A DNA stretch of 64,000 nt from Pseudomonas putida (GTDB lineage Bacteria; Pseudomonadota; Gammaproteobacteria; Pseudomonadales; Pseudomonadaceae): contig NZ_JANHKS010000009.1 in the NCBI RefSeq assembly GCF_028682175.1, positions 1-64,000 of the forward strand, given 5' to 3'. A model generated the notes under the pieces. It saw only the letters and a list, made by a program, of their open reading frames with translations, did not search any database and was not told the DNA's origin. The position numbers and the translations under genes were made by a program. Positions 35,265 through 45,867 of this stretch are shown piece after piece (position 1 is the stretch's first letter; the number at the start of each line of letters is the position of its first letter).

Positions 35265-36076
35265 TGAGCCGCCTGCAAAGCCGTTTTGCCGAGCTGAAAG
35301 AACAAAACCGCGCCGCCCTGGTGACCTTTATCACCGCAGGCGACCCGTCTTATGACACCTCGCTGGCAATCCTCAAAGGCCTGCCAAAAGCCGGTGCCGA
35401 CGTGATCGAGCTGGGCATGCCCTTCACCGATCCGATGGCCGACGGCCCGGCGATCCAGCTGGCGAACATTCGTGCGCTGGATGCCAGACAGAACCTGGCG
35501 AAAACCCTGCAGATGGTTCGCGAGTTCCGTACTGAAGACAGCAACACGCCACTGGTGCTGATGGGCTACTACAACCCGATCCACAACTACGGCGTCGAAC
35601 GCTTCATTGCCGAAGCCCATGAATCCGGAGTCGATGGCCTGATCGTTGTCGACCTGCCGCCAGAGCACAACAACGAGTTGTGCGACCCTGCGCAGGATGC
35701 CGGTCTGGACTTCATCCGCCTGACCACGCCGACCACCGACGACAAGCGTCTGCCGACCGTTCTGAACGGCAGCTCGGGCTTCGTTTACTACGTCTCGGTT
35801 GCAGGCGTGACCGGTGCAGGCTCGGCGACCATCGAGCACGTCAAGGAAGCCGTTGCGCGTCTGCGCCGTCACTCGGACCTGCCGATCAGCGTCGGATTCG
35901 GGATTCGCACCCCGGATCAGGCAGCAGCCATTGCCCGCGTCGCAGACGGCGTGGTGGTGGGTTCTGCGCTGATCGACCAGATCGCCAGTGCCCAGTCGCC
36001 GGAGCAAGCGGTCAGCGGCGTGTTGAAGCTGTGTTCGGACTTGTCCGAAGGCGTGCGTAAGGCCCGTGTAGCCTGA
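35264..36076 (+). CDS. trpA: Tryptophan synthase alpha chain
   Basis: Cleaves indoleglycerol phosphate to indole and glyceraldehyde-3-phosphate. The 270-residue TIM barrel shows the catalytic Glu in [19 protein letters not shown] (about 49) with the catalytic Asp after it, and the phosphate-binding SVGFGIRTP and [13 protein letters not shown] 35264 overlaps the trpB stop (TGATG), coupling synthesis of the partner subunits. A strong terminator follows. Confidence 0.97.
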
Positions 36077-36136
36077 AGGTAAAGTTCCTGATACAGAGGA
36101 ATCTGCGGCTTCGTTAGCAGACTAAGTAGTACAGCA

Positions 36137-36170
36137 AAGGGGTTCGGAACCTGATTCTGAACCCCTTTTT
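36137..36170 (+). terminator. Rho-independent terminator of trpBA
   Basis: Stem AAAGGGGTTC / GAACCCCTTT followed by T residues, 60 bases after the trpA stop. Confidence 0.9.
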
Positions 36171-36201
36171 GCTGACTCGAATTTGCTCAGGAGCGCGCTA
36201 C

Positions 36202-36693
36202 ATGAAAGTCTCGAATCGTCTGATCGCAAGGTTGGGTGTGTTGATGGTCAGCGCCAGCGCGCTGGTCCACGCAGCGCCGCCGGATCAACGTGACGGCCAC
36301 GATGATCACGGCCAGGGTCAACAGCACCAGGACCGCGGCCCGCAAGGTGGTCCTCAAGAGCAGCGAGGCAATGAACATCGTGACGACCACCGCCCGGACA
36401 ATCGCGGCGACGACCATCGTGGCGGCCGTCCACCCGCTGACTTTGGCGACGTTCGCCGCACGATCTCCGAGCATCGCGAAGTCATCGGTCGCGGCCAGCC
36501 GCTGCCGCCCGGCGTGCACATCGTGAAGGGCCACCCGCTGCCAAGGGGCTACGGCCGTCGTCTGGACGACCGCTCGCTGCAATACCTGCCGCGTTACGAA
36601 GGCTACGAATGGCGCCGCCTCGGCCCGGATATCGTGCTGATCGCGGTGGGCAGCGGGATTGTGTATGAGATTCTGGAGGGTGTGCTGAACTGA
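36202..36693 (+). CDS. Exported His/Asp-rich CigR/RcnB-like protein
   Basis: A 163-residue exported protein. After a signal peptide (to about 24) comes a low-complexity region of His, Asp, Gly, Gln and Arg (about 25-75), then a compact domain with RGQPLPPGVHIVKGHPLPRGYGRRLDD and YEWRRLGPDIVLIAVGSGIVYEIL. The second part resembles the RcnB/CigR group of inner-membrane or periplasmic proteins. The His-rich segment might bind metal. ATG 36202 has a CAGGAG site. Function unknown. Confidence 0.82.
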   Translation: MKVSNRLIARLGVLMVSASALVHAAPPDQRDGHDDHGQGQQHQDRGPQGGPQEQRGNEHRDDHRPDNRGDDHRGGRPPADFGDVRRTISEHREVIGRGQPLPPGVHIVKGHPLPRGYGRRLDDRSLQYLPRYEGYEWRRLGPDIVLIAVGSGIVYEILEGVLN

Positions 36694-36718
36694 CCGCCGC
36701 CTTCCGCCTGCCGCCTAA

Positions 36719-36826
36719 ATGATCGTTCCCACGCTCTGCGTGGGAACGCCGTTCAGGCCGCTTCGCGGCCGGTGCGACGCGGAGCGTCGCCAGATGCATG
36801 CCCACGCGGAGCGTGGGCACGATCAT
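36719..36826. repeat. Complex inverted repeat, family D (ATGATCGTTCCCACGCTC)
   Basis: Outer arms ATGATCGTTCCCACGCTC and GAGCGTGGGCACGATCAT enclose smaller palindromes (CCACGCTCTGCGTGG, GGCCGCTTCGCGGCC, GCGACGCGGAGCGTCGC). It is a different family from the other REP elements and is the only copy in the window. Confidence 0.85.
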
Positions 36827-36837
36827 AGTGGCTTTCG

Positions 36838-37167
36838 TTATCTGAACATCCCCACATTCAACTCGCGGATTCCGCCCATCCAGATAGCATGTTCGGTGTG
36901 GTCGGCCAGATCATCACCGGTCGAAGGGTGGATGAAGATCACCAGCCCATTGCGATTCAGCGCCAGGTACAGCATCACATCGGCGAACTGCGCGTGGGAA
37001 AACGCCAACTGGCAGCTCCAGTCCGGATGCGGTCCTACAGGGCGCTCATGCACACGGCCCATGCGAATGTCGAATTTCGCCGCAACGGTTTCGCACAAGG
37101 CCCGGGCCTGCTCGATTGTCTGGGCGTCGAAGTAAACGTGGGCGTGGTAGCCCTCAATGGGTGACAT
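36838..37167 (-). CDS. DOPA 4,5-dioxygenase family protein
   Basis: A 109-residue protein of the small DOPA dioxygenase-like family. The N-terminus IEGYHAHVYFDA, the central GPHPDWSCQLAF and the late LVIFIHPSTGDDLADHTEHAIWMG carry the conserved His residues expected to bind metal. Bacterial members are largely uncharacterised. ATG 37167 has GAGGGA at suitable spacing; ATG 37197 and further upstream starts are in frame. No operon partner. Confidence 0.88.
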   Translation of the reverse strand: MSPIEGYHAHVYFDAQTIEQARALCETVAAKFDIRMGRVHERPVGPHPDWSCQLAFSHAQFADVMLYLALNRNGLVIFIHPSTGDDLADHTEHAIWMGGIRELNVGMFR

Positions 37168-37219
37168 GTTCAATCCCTCAATCTTGAATTCATTCATCGT
37201 CATCAAACACGACAAAAAA

Positions 37220-37311
37220 CCTGTAGGAGTGAGCTTGCTCGCGATAGCGGTCCGTCAAATGACACATTCATAACAGACCCACCGCCATCGCCAGCAAGCT
37301 CACTCCTACAG
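37220..37311. repeat. REP pair, family A
   Basis: CCTGTAGGAGTGAGCTTGCT with an inverted copy that has one change in the CGCCAGCAAGCTC part, between two minus-strand genes. Confidence 0.88.
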
Positions 37312-37327
37312 AGAGCATCGCCAACAC

Positions 37328-38278
37328 TCACACCGCGATGGACGGCATCGGCTTGCCGGTCAACAAATCCCCGCTCAACGCCTGCTCACTTTTCAACCAG
37401 TCGACAAACCGCTGAACAATCTGCACCCGGCGTTTGCGCTGTGGCAGAACAATGTAATACCCATACGCCGAAATCGCCGCACTCTCGACCGGGCGGCACA
37501 ACAGGCCTTGCTCCAGCAAATCATCCACCAGATGCCGCCAGCCAATGGCCACGCCCTGCCCACCGATGGCAGCCTGAATCAGCAGGGTGTAATTGTCGAA
37601 CCGCAACTGGCCGGGCGCTGGCGCCTGGGCGATGTTCAGGGCACGAAACACACCGGCCCAATCAAACCAGTTATTGCCGCCTTCGCCGCGCAAATGCAAC
37701 AAAGGATAATCGCGCAGCGCTTCGTTGGGCATCGGCAGGGCGCGGCCCGCCAGTAGCTGCGGGCTGCATACCGGGAACACTTCTTCGCTGAACAACCAGT
37801 GGCTTTCCCCCTGTTTGAAGCGCCCATCGCCGAACAGCACGGCCACATCGATGTCGGCGCGCAGCATGCTGTGGCTGCGCTCACTGGTCACCAGGCTCAC
37901 ATCGACATCGGGGTTCTGCTTGTGAAAGCGATGCAGGCGCGGCATCAGCCAGTACGCGGCAAAAGCGAAGTCAGTCGCAACCTGCAACACCTCGTGCTGA
38001 TGCTGCTCAGTAATCAGGCTCAGCCCCGCGTCCATCGACTGCAAGCCGGCCTGCACGTGGTTGAACAAGATTTCTCCGGCGTCGGTCAGCTCAATCCCAC
38101 GATAGATGCGATCAAACAGGCGCGTTGCCAGTTGTTCTTCTAACCTTTTGATTTGCTGGCTAATGGCCGGTTGGGTGGTGCCCAGTTCGATGGCGGCAGC
38201 CGTGAAACTGCGCAAACGGGCAGCGGCTTCAAAACCGCGAAGCAGGTCCAACGACATGTCACCGAGGGATTCAAACAT
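37328..38278 (-). CDS. LysR-type regulator of the choline sulfatase locus
   Basis: A 316-residue LysR regulator with N-terminal helix-turn-helix (LLRGFEAAARLRSFTAAAIELGTTQPAISQQIKRLEEQLA) and effector domain. It is divergent from betC, so control of betC by choline sulfate, choline or sulfate status is the natural inference. A perfect T-N11-A palindrome (38277-38291) covers the 38278 start codon; if that is the operator, the true start may be ATG 38257, giving 309 residues. Confidence 0.9.
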   Translation of the reverse strand: MFESLGDMSLDLLRGFEAAARLRSFTAAAIELGTTQPAISQQIKRLEEQLATRLFDRIYRGIELTDAGEILFNHVQAGLQSMDAGLSLITEQHQHEVLQVATDFAFAAYWLMPRLHRFHKQNPDVDVSLVTSERSHSMLRADIDVAVLFGDGRFKQGESHWLFSEEVFPVCSPQLLAGRALPMPNEALRDYPLLHLRGEGGNNWFDWAGVFRALNIAQAPAPGQLRFDNYTLLIQAAIGGQGVAIGWRHLVDDLLEQGLLCRPVESAAISAYGYYIVLPQRKRRVQIVQRFVDWLKSEQALSGDLLTGKPMPSIAV

Positions 38279-38291
38279 AAGCGTGGCTTAT
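38277..38291. promoter_or_regulatory. LysR-type operator ATAAGCGTGGCTTAT
   Basis: Perfect 6-bp inverted arms around three bases, containing T-N11-A, in the gap between the divergent regulator and betC, about 100 bases from the betC start. The position is that of an autoregulatory/activator LysR recognition site. Confidence 0.5.
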
Positions 38292-38392
38292 CCTAGGCAT
38301 TGCGTTTTATGGGCTTTACCGCTGATCCCATGGGTCTCATTCTCTGGAACAGCAATTTCGCATAAATATTCACTATGGAATGCCGCGAAGAC

Positions 38393-39898
38393 ATGAAGCG
38401 CAAGAACATTCTTTTCATCATGGCCGATCAGATGGCCGCGCCGATGTTGCCGATTTACGCCTCATCTCCAATCAAGATGCCGAATTTGAGCCGCCTCGCC
38501 GCCGAAGGCGTGGTGTTCGACGCCGCTTATTGCAACAGCCCGCTGTGCGCGCCGTCGCGTTTCACCCTGGTCAGCGGCCAGTTGCCGAGCAAGATCGGCG
38601 CCTACGACAACGCTGCCGATTTCCCTGCCGATGTCCCGACCTACGCTCACTACCTGCGCCGGCTGGGCTATCGCACCGCGCTGTCGGGCAAGATGCACTT
38701 CTGCGGCCCGGATCAACTGCACGGCTATGAAGAGCGCCTGACCAGCGACATTTATCCCGCCGACTACGGCTGGGCGGTGAACTGGGACGAGCCGGATGTG
38801 CGCCCGACCTGGTATCACAACATGTCGTCGGTGCTGCAAGCCGGTCCGTGCGTGCGCACCAACCAGCTCGATTTCGACGAAGAAGTGGTGTTCAAGGCCC
38901 AGCAGTACCTGTTCGACCATGTGCGCGAAGACGGCGACCAGCCGTTCTGCCTGACGGTGTCGATGACCCATCCGCATGACCCGTACACCATCCCCAAGGA
39001 GTACTGGAACCTCTACAGGGACGACGAGATTCCGATGCCGCCTGCGCCACCAGTCCAGGCCGATCAGGACCCGCACTCCCAGCGCCTGCTCAAGGTCTAT
39101 GACCTGTGGGACAAGCCGCTGCCCGAGCACAAGATCCGCGATGCCCGCCGTGCGTATTTCGGTGCGTGCAGCTACATCGACGACAACGTCGGCAAACTGC
39201 TGAAGACCCTGGAAGACACGGGCCTTGCCGAAGACACCATCATCGTGTTCTCGGGCGACCACGGTGACATGCTTGGCGAGCGCGGCCTCTGGTACAAGAT
39301 GCACTGGTTTGAAATGTCTGCCCGCGTGCCGCTGCTGGTCTACGCTCCGGGGCAGTTCAAGGCTGGCCGCGTGAAAGCTGCCGTGTCCACCGCCGACCTG
39401 CTGCCGACTTTCGTCGCCCTGGCTCAAGGCGAGCTGGAAAGCGGCCTGCCACTGGACGGCCGTTCGTTGCTGCCGCACCTGCAAGGCGAGGGCGGGCACG
39501 ACGAAGTGTTCGGCGAGTACATGGCCGAAGGCACCAATAGCCCGCTGATGATGATCCGTCGCGGTGCCTACAAATTCATCTATTCGGAAAAGGACCCATG
39601 TCTGCTGTATGACGTGTACAACGATCCGAAGGAACAGGAAGAGTTGAGCCAGTCTTCGGCCTATCGCGACCTGTTCAACGCGTTCCTGGCAGAAGCACGG
39701 GCCAAATGGGACATCAAGGCGATACACCACCAGGTGCTCGCCAGCCAGCGTCGTCGGCGTTTCGTTGCCGAATCGCTGGCCCTCGGCAAGCTGAAGAGTT
39801 GGGATCACCAGCCGCTGGTAGACGCCAGTCAGCAATACATGCGCAACCATATCGATCTCGACGATCTGGAGCGCAAGGCCCGTTATCCACAACCTTGA
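38393..39898 (+). CDS. betC: Choline-sulfatase
   Basis: Type I sulfatase hydrolysing choline-O-sulfate to choline and sulfate, feeding glycine betaine synthesis or carbon/sulfur use. The 501-residue protein begins MKRKNILFIMADQMAAP with the metal-binding Asp, has the sulfatase motif CAPSR (about 54-58; the Cys becomes formylglycine) followed by SGQLPSKIGAYDN, and the second signature VFSGDHGDMLGERG. There is no signal peptide, so it is cytoplasmic. ATG 38393 matches the family; ATG 38375 is in frame. Followed 38 bases later by a choline/betaine binding protein. Confidence 0.95.
   Translation: MKRKNILFIMADQMAAPMLPIYASSPIKMPNLSRLAAEGVVFDAAYCNSPLCAPSRFTLVSGQLPSKIGAYDNAADFPADVPTYAHYLRRLGYRTALSGKMHFCGPDQLHGYEERLTSDIYPADYGWAVNWDEPDVRPTWYHNMSSVLQAGPCVRTNQLDFDEEVVFKAQQYLFDHVREDGDQPFCLTVSMTHPHDPYTIPKEYWNLYRDDEIPMPPAPPVQADQDPHSQRLLKVYDLWDKPLPEHKIRDARRAYFGACSYIDDNVGKLLKTLEDTGLAEDTIIVFSGDHGDMLGERGLWYKMHWFEMSARVPLLVYAPGQFKAGRVKAAVSTADLLPTFVALAQGELESGLPLDGRSLLPHLQGEGGHDEVFGEYMAEGTNSPLMMIRRGAYKFIYSEKDPCLLYDVYNDPKEQEELSQSSAYRDLFNAFLAEARAKWDIKAIHHQVLASQRRRRFVAESLALGKLKSWDHQPLVDASQQYMRNHIDLDDLERKARYPQP
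39883..39891 (+). other. Exact DnaA box (TTATCCACA)
   Basis: Consensus DnaA box near the 3' end of betC. Confidence 0.5.
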
Positions 39899-39936
39899 AC
39901 CCTGCCACCACCTAGAAAACCAAAAAGGGGCACACC

Positions 39937-40863
39937 ATGAAGAAGTTGTTCACAACGCTGGCGGTTGCGGTGATGAGCTTGAGCAGCGTCGTTACATACG
40001 CCGCTGACGCAAGCTGCAGTACGGTCAAGATGGCTGATCCGGGTTGGAGCGATATCGCTGCAACCAATGCCACCGCGGGCTTTCTGCTCGACGGCATGGG
40101 TTACAAGACCAAGGTCGATACGCTGGCAGTGCCGATTGCCTATGGTGGTCTCAAAGACGGTCAGATGGACGTTTTCCTGGGCAACTGGATGCCTGCGCAG
40201 CAGGGCTTCTACGACAAGTTCATCGCCACCGGCGATGTCACGCAATACGCCAAGAACCTGGAAGGCACCGAGTTCACCCTCGCGGTGCCTGACTACGTCT
40301 ACGACGCGGGTGTGCATAACTTCGCCGACCTGAACAAGTTCGCTGACAAGTTCCACAAGAAAATCTACGGCATCGGCTCGGGGGCTCCGGCCAACGCATC
40401 GATTCAGGAGATCATCAAGAAGAACGAGTTCGAGCTGGGTGACTGGAAGCTGGTCGAGTCGAGCGAACAGGCCATGCTGGCCGAAGTGCAGCGCAACGTG
40501 AAGAAGAAGGACTTCGTGGTGTTTCTGGGCTGGACGCCGCACCCGATGAACGTGCAGATCAAGGGGATGAAATACCTCAAGGGTGGCGAGAAGTACTTCG
40601 GTGACACCGGCAGCGTCTACACCGTAACCCGCAAGGGCTACGCCGACGCCTGCCCGAACGTGGCCAAGCTGTTCTCCAACCTGACGTTCACCCAGGACAT
40701 GGAAAACACCATCATGAAGAACGTGGTGGACAACAAGGTCAGCAACACCGATGCGGTCAAGGCCTGGATCAAGGAAAACCCGGCCGTGCTGGAGAAGTGG
40801 CTCAACGGGGTGAAAACCGTTGATGACAAGGATGCGCTGCCTGCGGTGAAAGCAAAGCTTTAA
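39937..40863 (+). CDS. Choline/betaine-type ABC transporter substrate-binding protein
   Basis: Periplasmic binding protein of the ProX/ChoX (OpuAC) family, 308 residues, with signal peptide to YAADA (about 23). The mature N-terminus KMADPGWSDIAATNATAGFLL and the aromatic residues typical of quaternary-amine boxes (Trp and Tyr in GNWMPAQQGFYDKF, FLGWTPHPMN) support a choline-like ligand. No ATPase or permease genes adjoin it, so it must use a transporter encoded elsewhere. The link to betC suggests choline or choline-O-sulfate. Confidence 0.9.
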   Translation: MKKLFTTLAVAVMSLSSVVTYAADASCSTVKMADPGWSDIAATNATAGFLLDGMGYKTKVDTLAVPIAYGGLKDGQMDVFLGNWMPAQQGFYDKFIATGDVTQYAKNLEGTEFTLAVPDYVYDAGVHNFADLNKFADKFHKKIYGIGSGAPANASIQEIIKKNEFELGDWKLVESSEQAMLAEVQRNVKKKDFVVFLGWTPHPMNVQIKGMKYLKGGEKYFGDTGSVYTVTRKGYADACPNVAKLFSNLTFTQDMENTIMKNVVDNKVSNTDAVKAWIKENPAVLEKWLNGVKTVDDKDALPAVKAKL

Positions 40864-40873
40864 AGCTGAAAGG

Positions 40874-40939
40874 CATCGCGAGCAAGCTCACTCCTACAGG
40901 TCTGCGCAAACCCTGTAGGAGTGAGCTTGCTCGCGATGG
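40874..40939. repeat. REP family A arms in inside-out order
   Basis: Here the usual right arm (ATCGCGAGCAAGCTCACTCC...) precedes the left arm (CCTGTAGGAGTGAGCTTGCT), separated by 11 bases, the reverse of the order at the other sites. It lies between the convergent binding-protein gene and aroE and may act as a bidirectional hairpin. Confidence 0.85.
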
Positions 40940-40978
40940 CGTCGTTTCAGACCCCATTTATCATCGCAGCCACTCTGA

Positions 40979-41805
40979 TCAGGTATTGGCCATCAACCGC
41001 CGCAACTCGGCCAGCACCGGCTTCGAATCCGGGCGTACGCCGCGCCACAGGTAGAACGCTTCGCCCGCCTGCTCAACCAGCATCCCCAACCCATCCACCG
41101 CCTGCCCGGCCTTGTGCTCCTTGGCCCAGCGGCAGAATGCGGTTGGCTCCTTGGCGTACATCATGTCGTAGCAGAAGGTTTCGCCAGGCTGGATCAGGCT
41201 CGGCGCAATCGGCGGCAGCTCACCGGACAGGCTCGCCGACGTCGCGTTGATGATGATGTCCACCGGCTCTTCCAGCCAGTCATAACCGGCCGCCAGGATC
41301 GGCCCCAGCTCGGCGAATTCCTGCGCCAGCTTCTCGGCCTTTTCCACCGTACGGTTCGCCACCACCAACGCCTGTGGCTCCTGCGCCAGTAACGGCTCCA
41401 GCGCGCCACGCACCGCGCCGCCGGCTCCCAGCAACAGGATGCGTTTGTCCTTGAGGGTGATGCCGTGGTTGACCTTCAGGTCCCGCACCAGGCCAGCGCC
41501 ATCGGTGTTGTCGCCCAGCAACGTGCCGTCGGGCTGACGGGCGAGGGTGTTGACCGCGCCCGCACGACGCCCGCGCTCGGTCAACTGGTCGGCCATGCGA
41601 TAGGCCTCTTCCTTGAACGGCACGGTGACATTGGCACCAAGCCCGGTTTCAAAGAAGTGCCGGGCGAAGGCGGTGAAGCCATCCAGCGGCGCCAGGGAGG
41701 TCTGGTAATTCAGCGACTCGCCGGTCTGCTCGGCGAACAGGGCATGAATCAGCGGCGATTTACTGTGGGCGATGGGGTTGCCGAACACTACGTATTGGTC
41801 AGTCA

Positions 41806-41806
<1 letters not shown>
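40979..41806 (-). CDS. aroE: Shikimate dehydrogenase (NADP+)
   Basis: Reduces 3-dehydroshikimate to shikimate in aromatic amino-acid synthesis. The 275-residue protein has the substrate site [13 protein letters not shown], the catalytic Lys/Asp framework [11 protein letters not shown] and [10 protein letters not shown], the NADP-binding [10 protein letters not shown] and [11 protein letters not shown], and the C-terminal [19 protein letters not shown] 41806 overlaps the hemF stop by one base (TAATG), so it is translated after hemF. Confidence 0.97.
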
Positions 41807-44027
<2,221 letters not shown>

Positions 44028-44033
44028 GGGGCG

Positions 44034-44591
44034 TTATCCCGCCCGCACGACCTCGGCGGTCACCAGATCGCGGATCACGCTTGGATTGCGCCGCCCACCC
44101 AGACTCCCGCCCAGCACCATGTCCAGCTGACCATGAAAGTACTGCTCGATGCGCAGCCGTGACTTGGCCGCCGGGCGTCCGGTCGGGTTGGCCGACGTGG
44201 ACACCAGCGGGCCAGTCAGCGCGCACAGTTCGCGCACCAGCGGGTGATCGCTCACGCGCAACGCCACGGTGTCACGCCCACCGGTGATCCAGTCTGGCAG
44301 CAAGCCCTGATGCGGCACCAGCCAGGTGTTCGGACCCGGCCAGGTACTGGCCATGCGATCGATCCACAGCTCCGGGAAATCCTCGAACAGAAAGTCGAAC
44401 TGCCGGATGTTGTCGGCGATCAGGATCAGGCCTTTTTCCACAGGCCGCGACTTGATCGCCAGCAGACGGTAGACCGCCTCCACGTCCCACGGGTCGCAGC
44501 CCAGTCCCCATACCGCCTCGGTTGGATAGGCAATGACCGCTCCGGCCCGGATCTCTCGTGCGGCTTGTTGCACACGCCAACTGCTGACCAT
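44034..44591 (-). CDS. tsaC: L-threonylcarbamoyladenylate synthase TsaC
   Basis: Makes threonylcarbamoyl-AMP from threonine, bicarbonate and ATP for the t6A37 modification of tRNA. The 185-residue YrdC-domain protein has the N-terminal [18 protein letters not shown] with the KxR-type ligand set ([15 protein letters not shown]), the Ser/Thr loop VALRVSDHP and [14 protein letters not shown]. Its length is that of TsaC rather than the longer Sua5. Start ATG 44591; 39 bases downstream of dprA in the same direction. Confidence 0.95.
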   Translation of the reverse strand: MVSSWRVQQAAREIRAGAVIAYPTEAVWGLGCDPWDVEAVYRLLAIKSRPVEKGLILIADNIRQFDFLFEDFPELWIDRMASTWPGPNTWLVPHQGLLPDWITGGRDTVALRVSDHPLVRELCALTGPLVSTSANPTGRPAAKSRLRIEQYFHGQLDMVLGGSLGGRRNPSVIRDLVTAEVVRAG

Positions 44592-44630
44592 CGTTCGCTC
44601 TCCGAATGTACGCTGGCCAGCAGTTTAACC

Positions 44631-45743
44631 TCAGGGCGCGCGGGCAAACCATCGTCCGGCTTCACAAGCCACGCTGCTGTCCAGCTCAAGCTCCGTCAAT
44701 GCCGCCAGCACCTTGGGCAACGGCCAGCCGCTGGACAACGCGAGCGCCTCACTGGAGTGCGGCGCCGCATGCAGCAAGGCCAGCAGCGGATGAACAGGTT
44801 CGGCGCGGCGCGCAGGTGGGCCGTTATCCACAGGCAGGTTCTTCCAGCCCTGCAGGGCTTCGAGGATGTGCTCGACAGTTTCCACCAGCACCGCCCCATC
44901 GCGAATCAACTGGTGGCAGCCCTTGGCGCCGGGGTGATGGATCGATCCAGGAATCGCGTAGACCTCGCGCCCCTGTTCTGCCGCCAGCCGCGCAGTGATG
45001 AGCGAGCCGCTGGCCATGCTGGCCTCGACAACCAGCACGCCCAGGGACAGCCCGCTGATGATCCGGTTGCGCTTGGGGAAGTTGGTCGAGTGGGGCGGCT
45101 CATCCAGGGGCAGCTCGGAAATCACCGTGCCCCCTTGCGCCAACATGCGCGCCGCGAGTTGACGGTGCCGCTGTGGATAAAAATTTTCGATCCCCGTTCC
45201 CAGCACTCCGATCGTGCCGCCTTTTACGTCCAGAGCACCCTGGTGCGCGGCGCCGTCAATGCCCAGGGCAAGACCGCTGGTCACGACAAATCCGGCACTC
45301 GCCAAGCTGCGCGCGAAGGCGGCGGCAGTGTCCAGGCCGGGCCTCGAAGCTCGCCTGCTGCCGACCATTCCCAACTGCGGACGATCGAGCAACGTGCGGT
45401 TTCCGGCGACGAAAAGCAGGGGTGGCGGGTCGGGAATTTCGGCAAGCAGGGCGGGATAGTCTGCATCGTCCCACATCAGCAAATGCTGGTCCGAACCCTC
45501 TAGCCAGCGCAATGCAGCGCTGGCGCCGTCGCGGACCTCGGTGCTTCTGCGAGCCTCGGCGCTGGCGGCTGGAAGGCCCAGCGAGCTCCAGGCAGATGCG
45601 GGGGCACTCAGGGCTGGCGAGGCATTTCCAAAAGCATCCATGAGCTTTCTGAAACGCCTGGGGGTGATTCCGGGCAATCGATGGAGCCGCAGACGCGCCT
45701 CCAGTTCGGCAGGCGACTGCCCGTCTTTTTCAAACATCGGCAT
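44631..45743 (-). CDS. dprA: DNA processing protein DprA
   Basis: Loads RecA on incoming single-stranded DNA during natural transformation. The 370-residue protein has an N-terminal helical domain, the Rossmann core with GMVGSRRASRPG, VTSGLALGIDGAAHQGAL, FPKRNRIISGLS and ASGSLITARLAAEQGREVYAIPG, and a C-terminal winged helix (about 300-370). ATG 45743 (MPMFEKDG) is chosen; ATG 45737 and the open frame to 45812 are alternatives. Two exact DnaA boxes lie in the gene and one just upstream. Confidence 0.95.
   Translation of the reverse strand: MPMFEKDGQSPAELEARLRLHRLPGITPRRFRKLMDAFGNASPALSAPASAWSSLGLPAASAEARRSTEVRDGASAALRWLEGSDQHLLMWDDADYPALLAEIPDPPPLLFVAGNRTLLDRPQLGMVGSRRASRPGLDTAAAFARSLASAGFVVTSGLALGIDGAAHQGALDVKGGTIGVLGTGIENFYPQRHRQLAARMLAQGGTVISELPLDEPPHSTNFPKRNRIISGLSLGVLVVEASMASGSLITARLAAEQGREVYAIPGSIHHPGAKGCHQLIRDGAVLVETVEHILEALQGWKNLPVDNGPPARRAEPVHPLLALLHAAPHSSEALALSSGWPLPKVLAALTELELDSSVACEAGRWFARAP
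44824..44832 (+). other. Exact DnaA box (TTATCCACA)
   Basis: Consensus DnaA box inside dprA. Confidence 0.5.
45172..45180 (-). other. Exact DnaA box (TTATCCACA on the minus strand)
   Basis: TGTGGATAA on the plus strand, inside dprA. Confidence 0.5.
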
Positions 45744-45788
45744 GCACGCTTCCTTGATCCAGGACCCACTTCGGGAAGTGGGCAAGCC

Positions 45789-45797
45789 TGTGGATAA
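45789..45797 (-). other. Exact DnaA box (TTATCCACA on the minus strand)
   Basis: TGTGGATAA about 45 bases upstream of the dprA start, within its probable promoter region. Confidence 0.5.
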
Positions 45798-45867
45798 GTC
45801 TGTTGACAACACTTAGATAAGTGAAGCATGCCGGTGGAAAAAAGTGATTCAGACCTGATACATAGGA

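Noticed and set aside
38462..39892. Long open frame antisense to betC
   Set aside because: Shadow of the sulfatase coding sequence with no family motifs.
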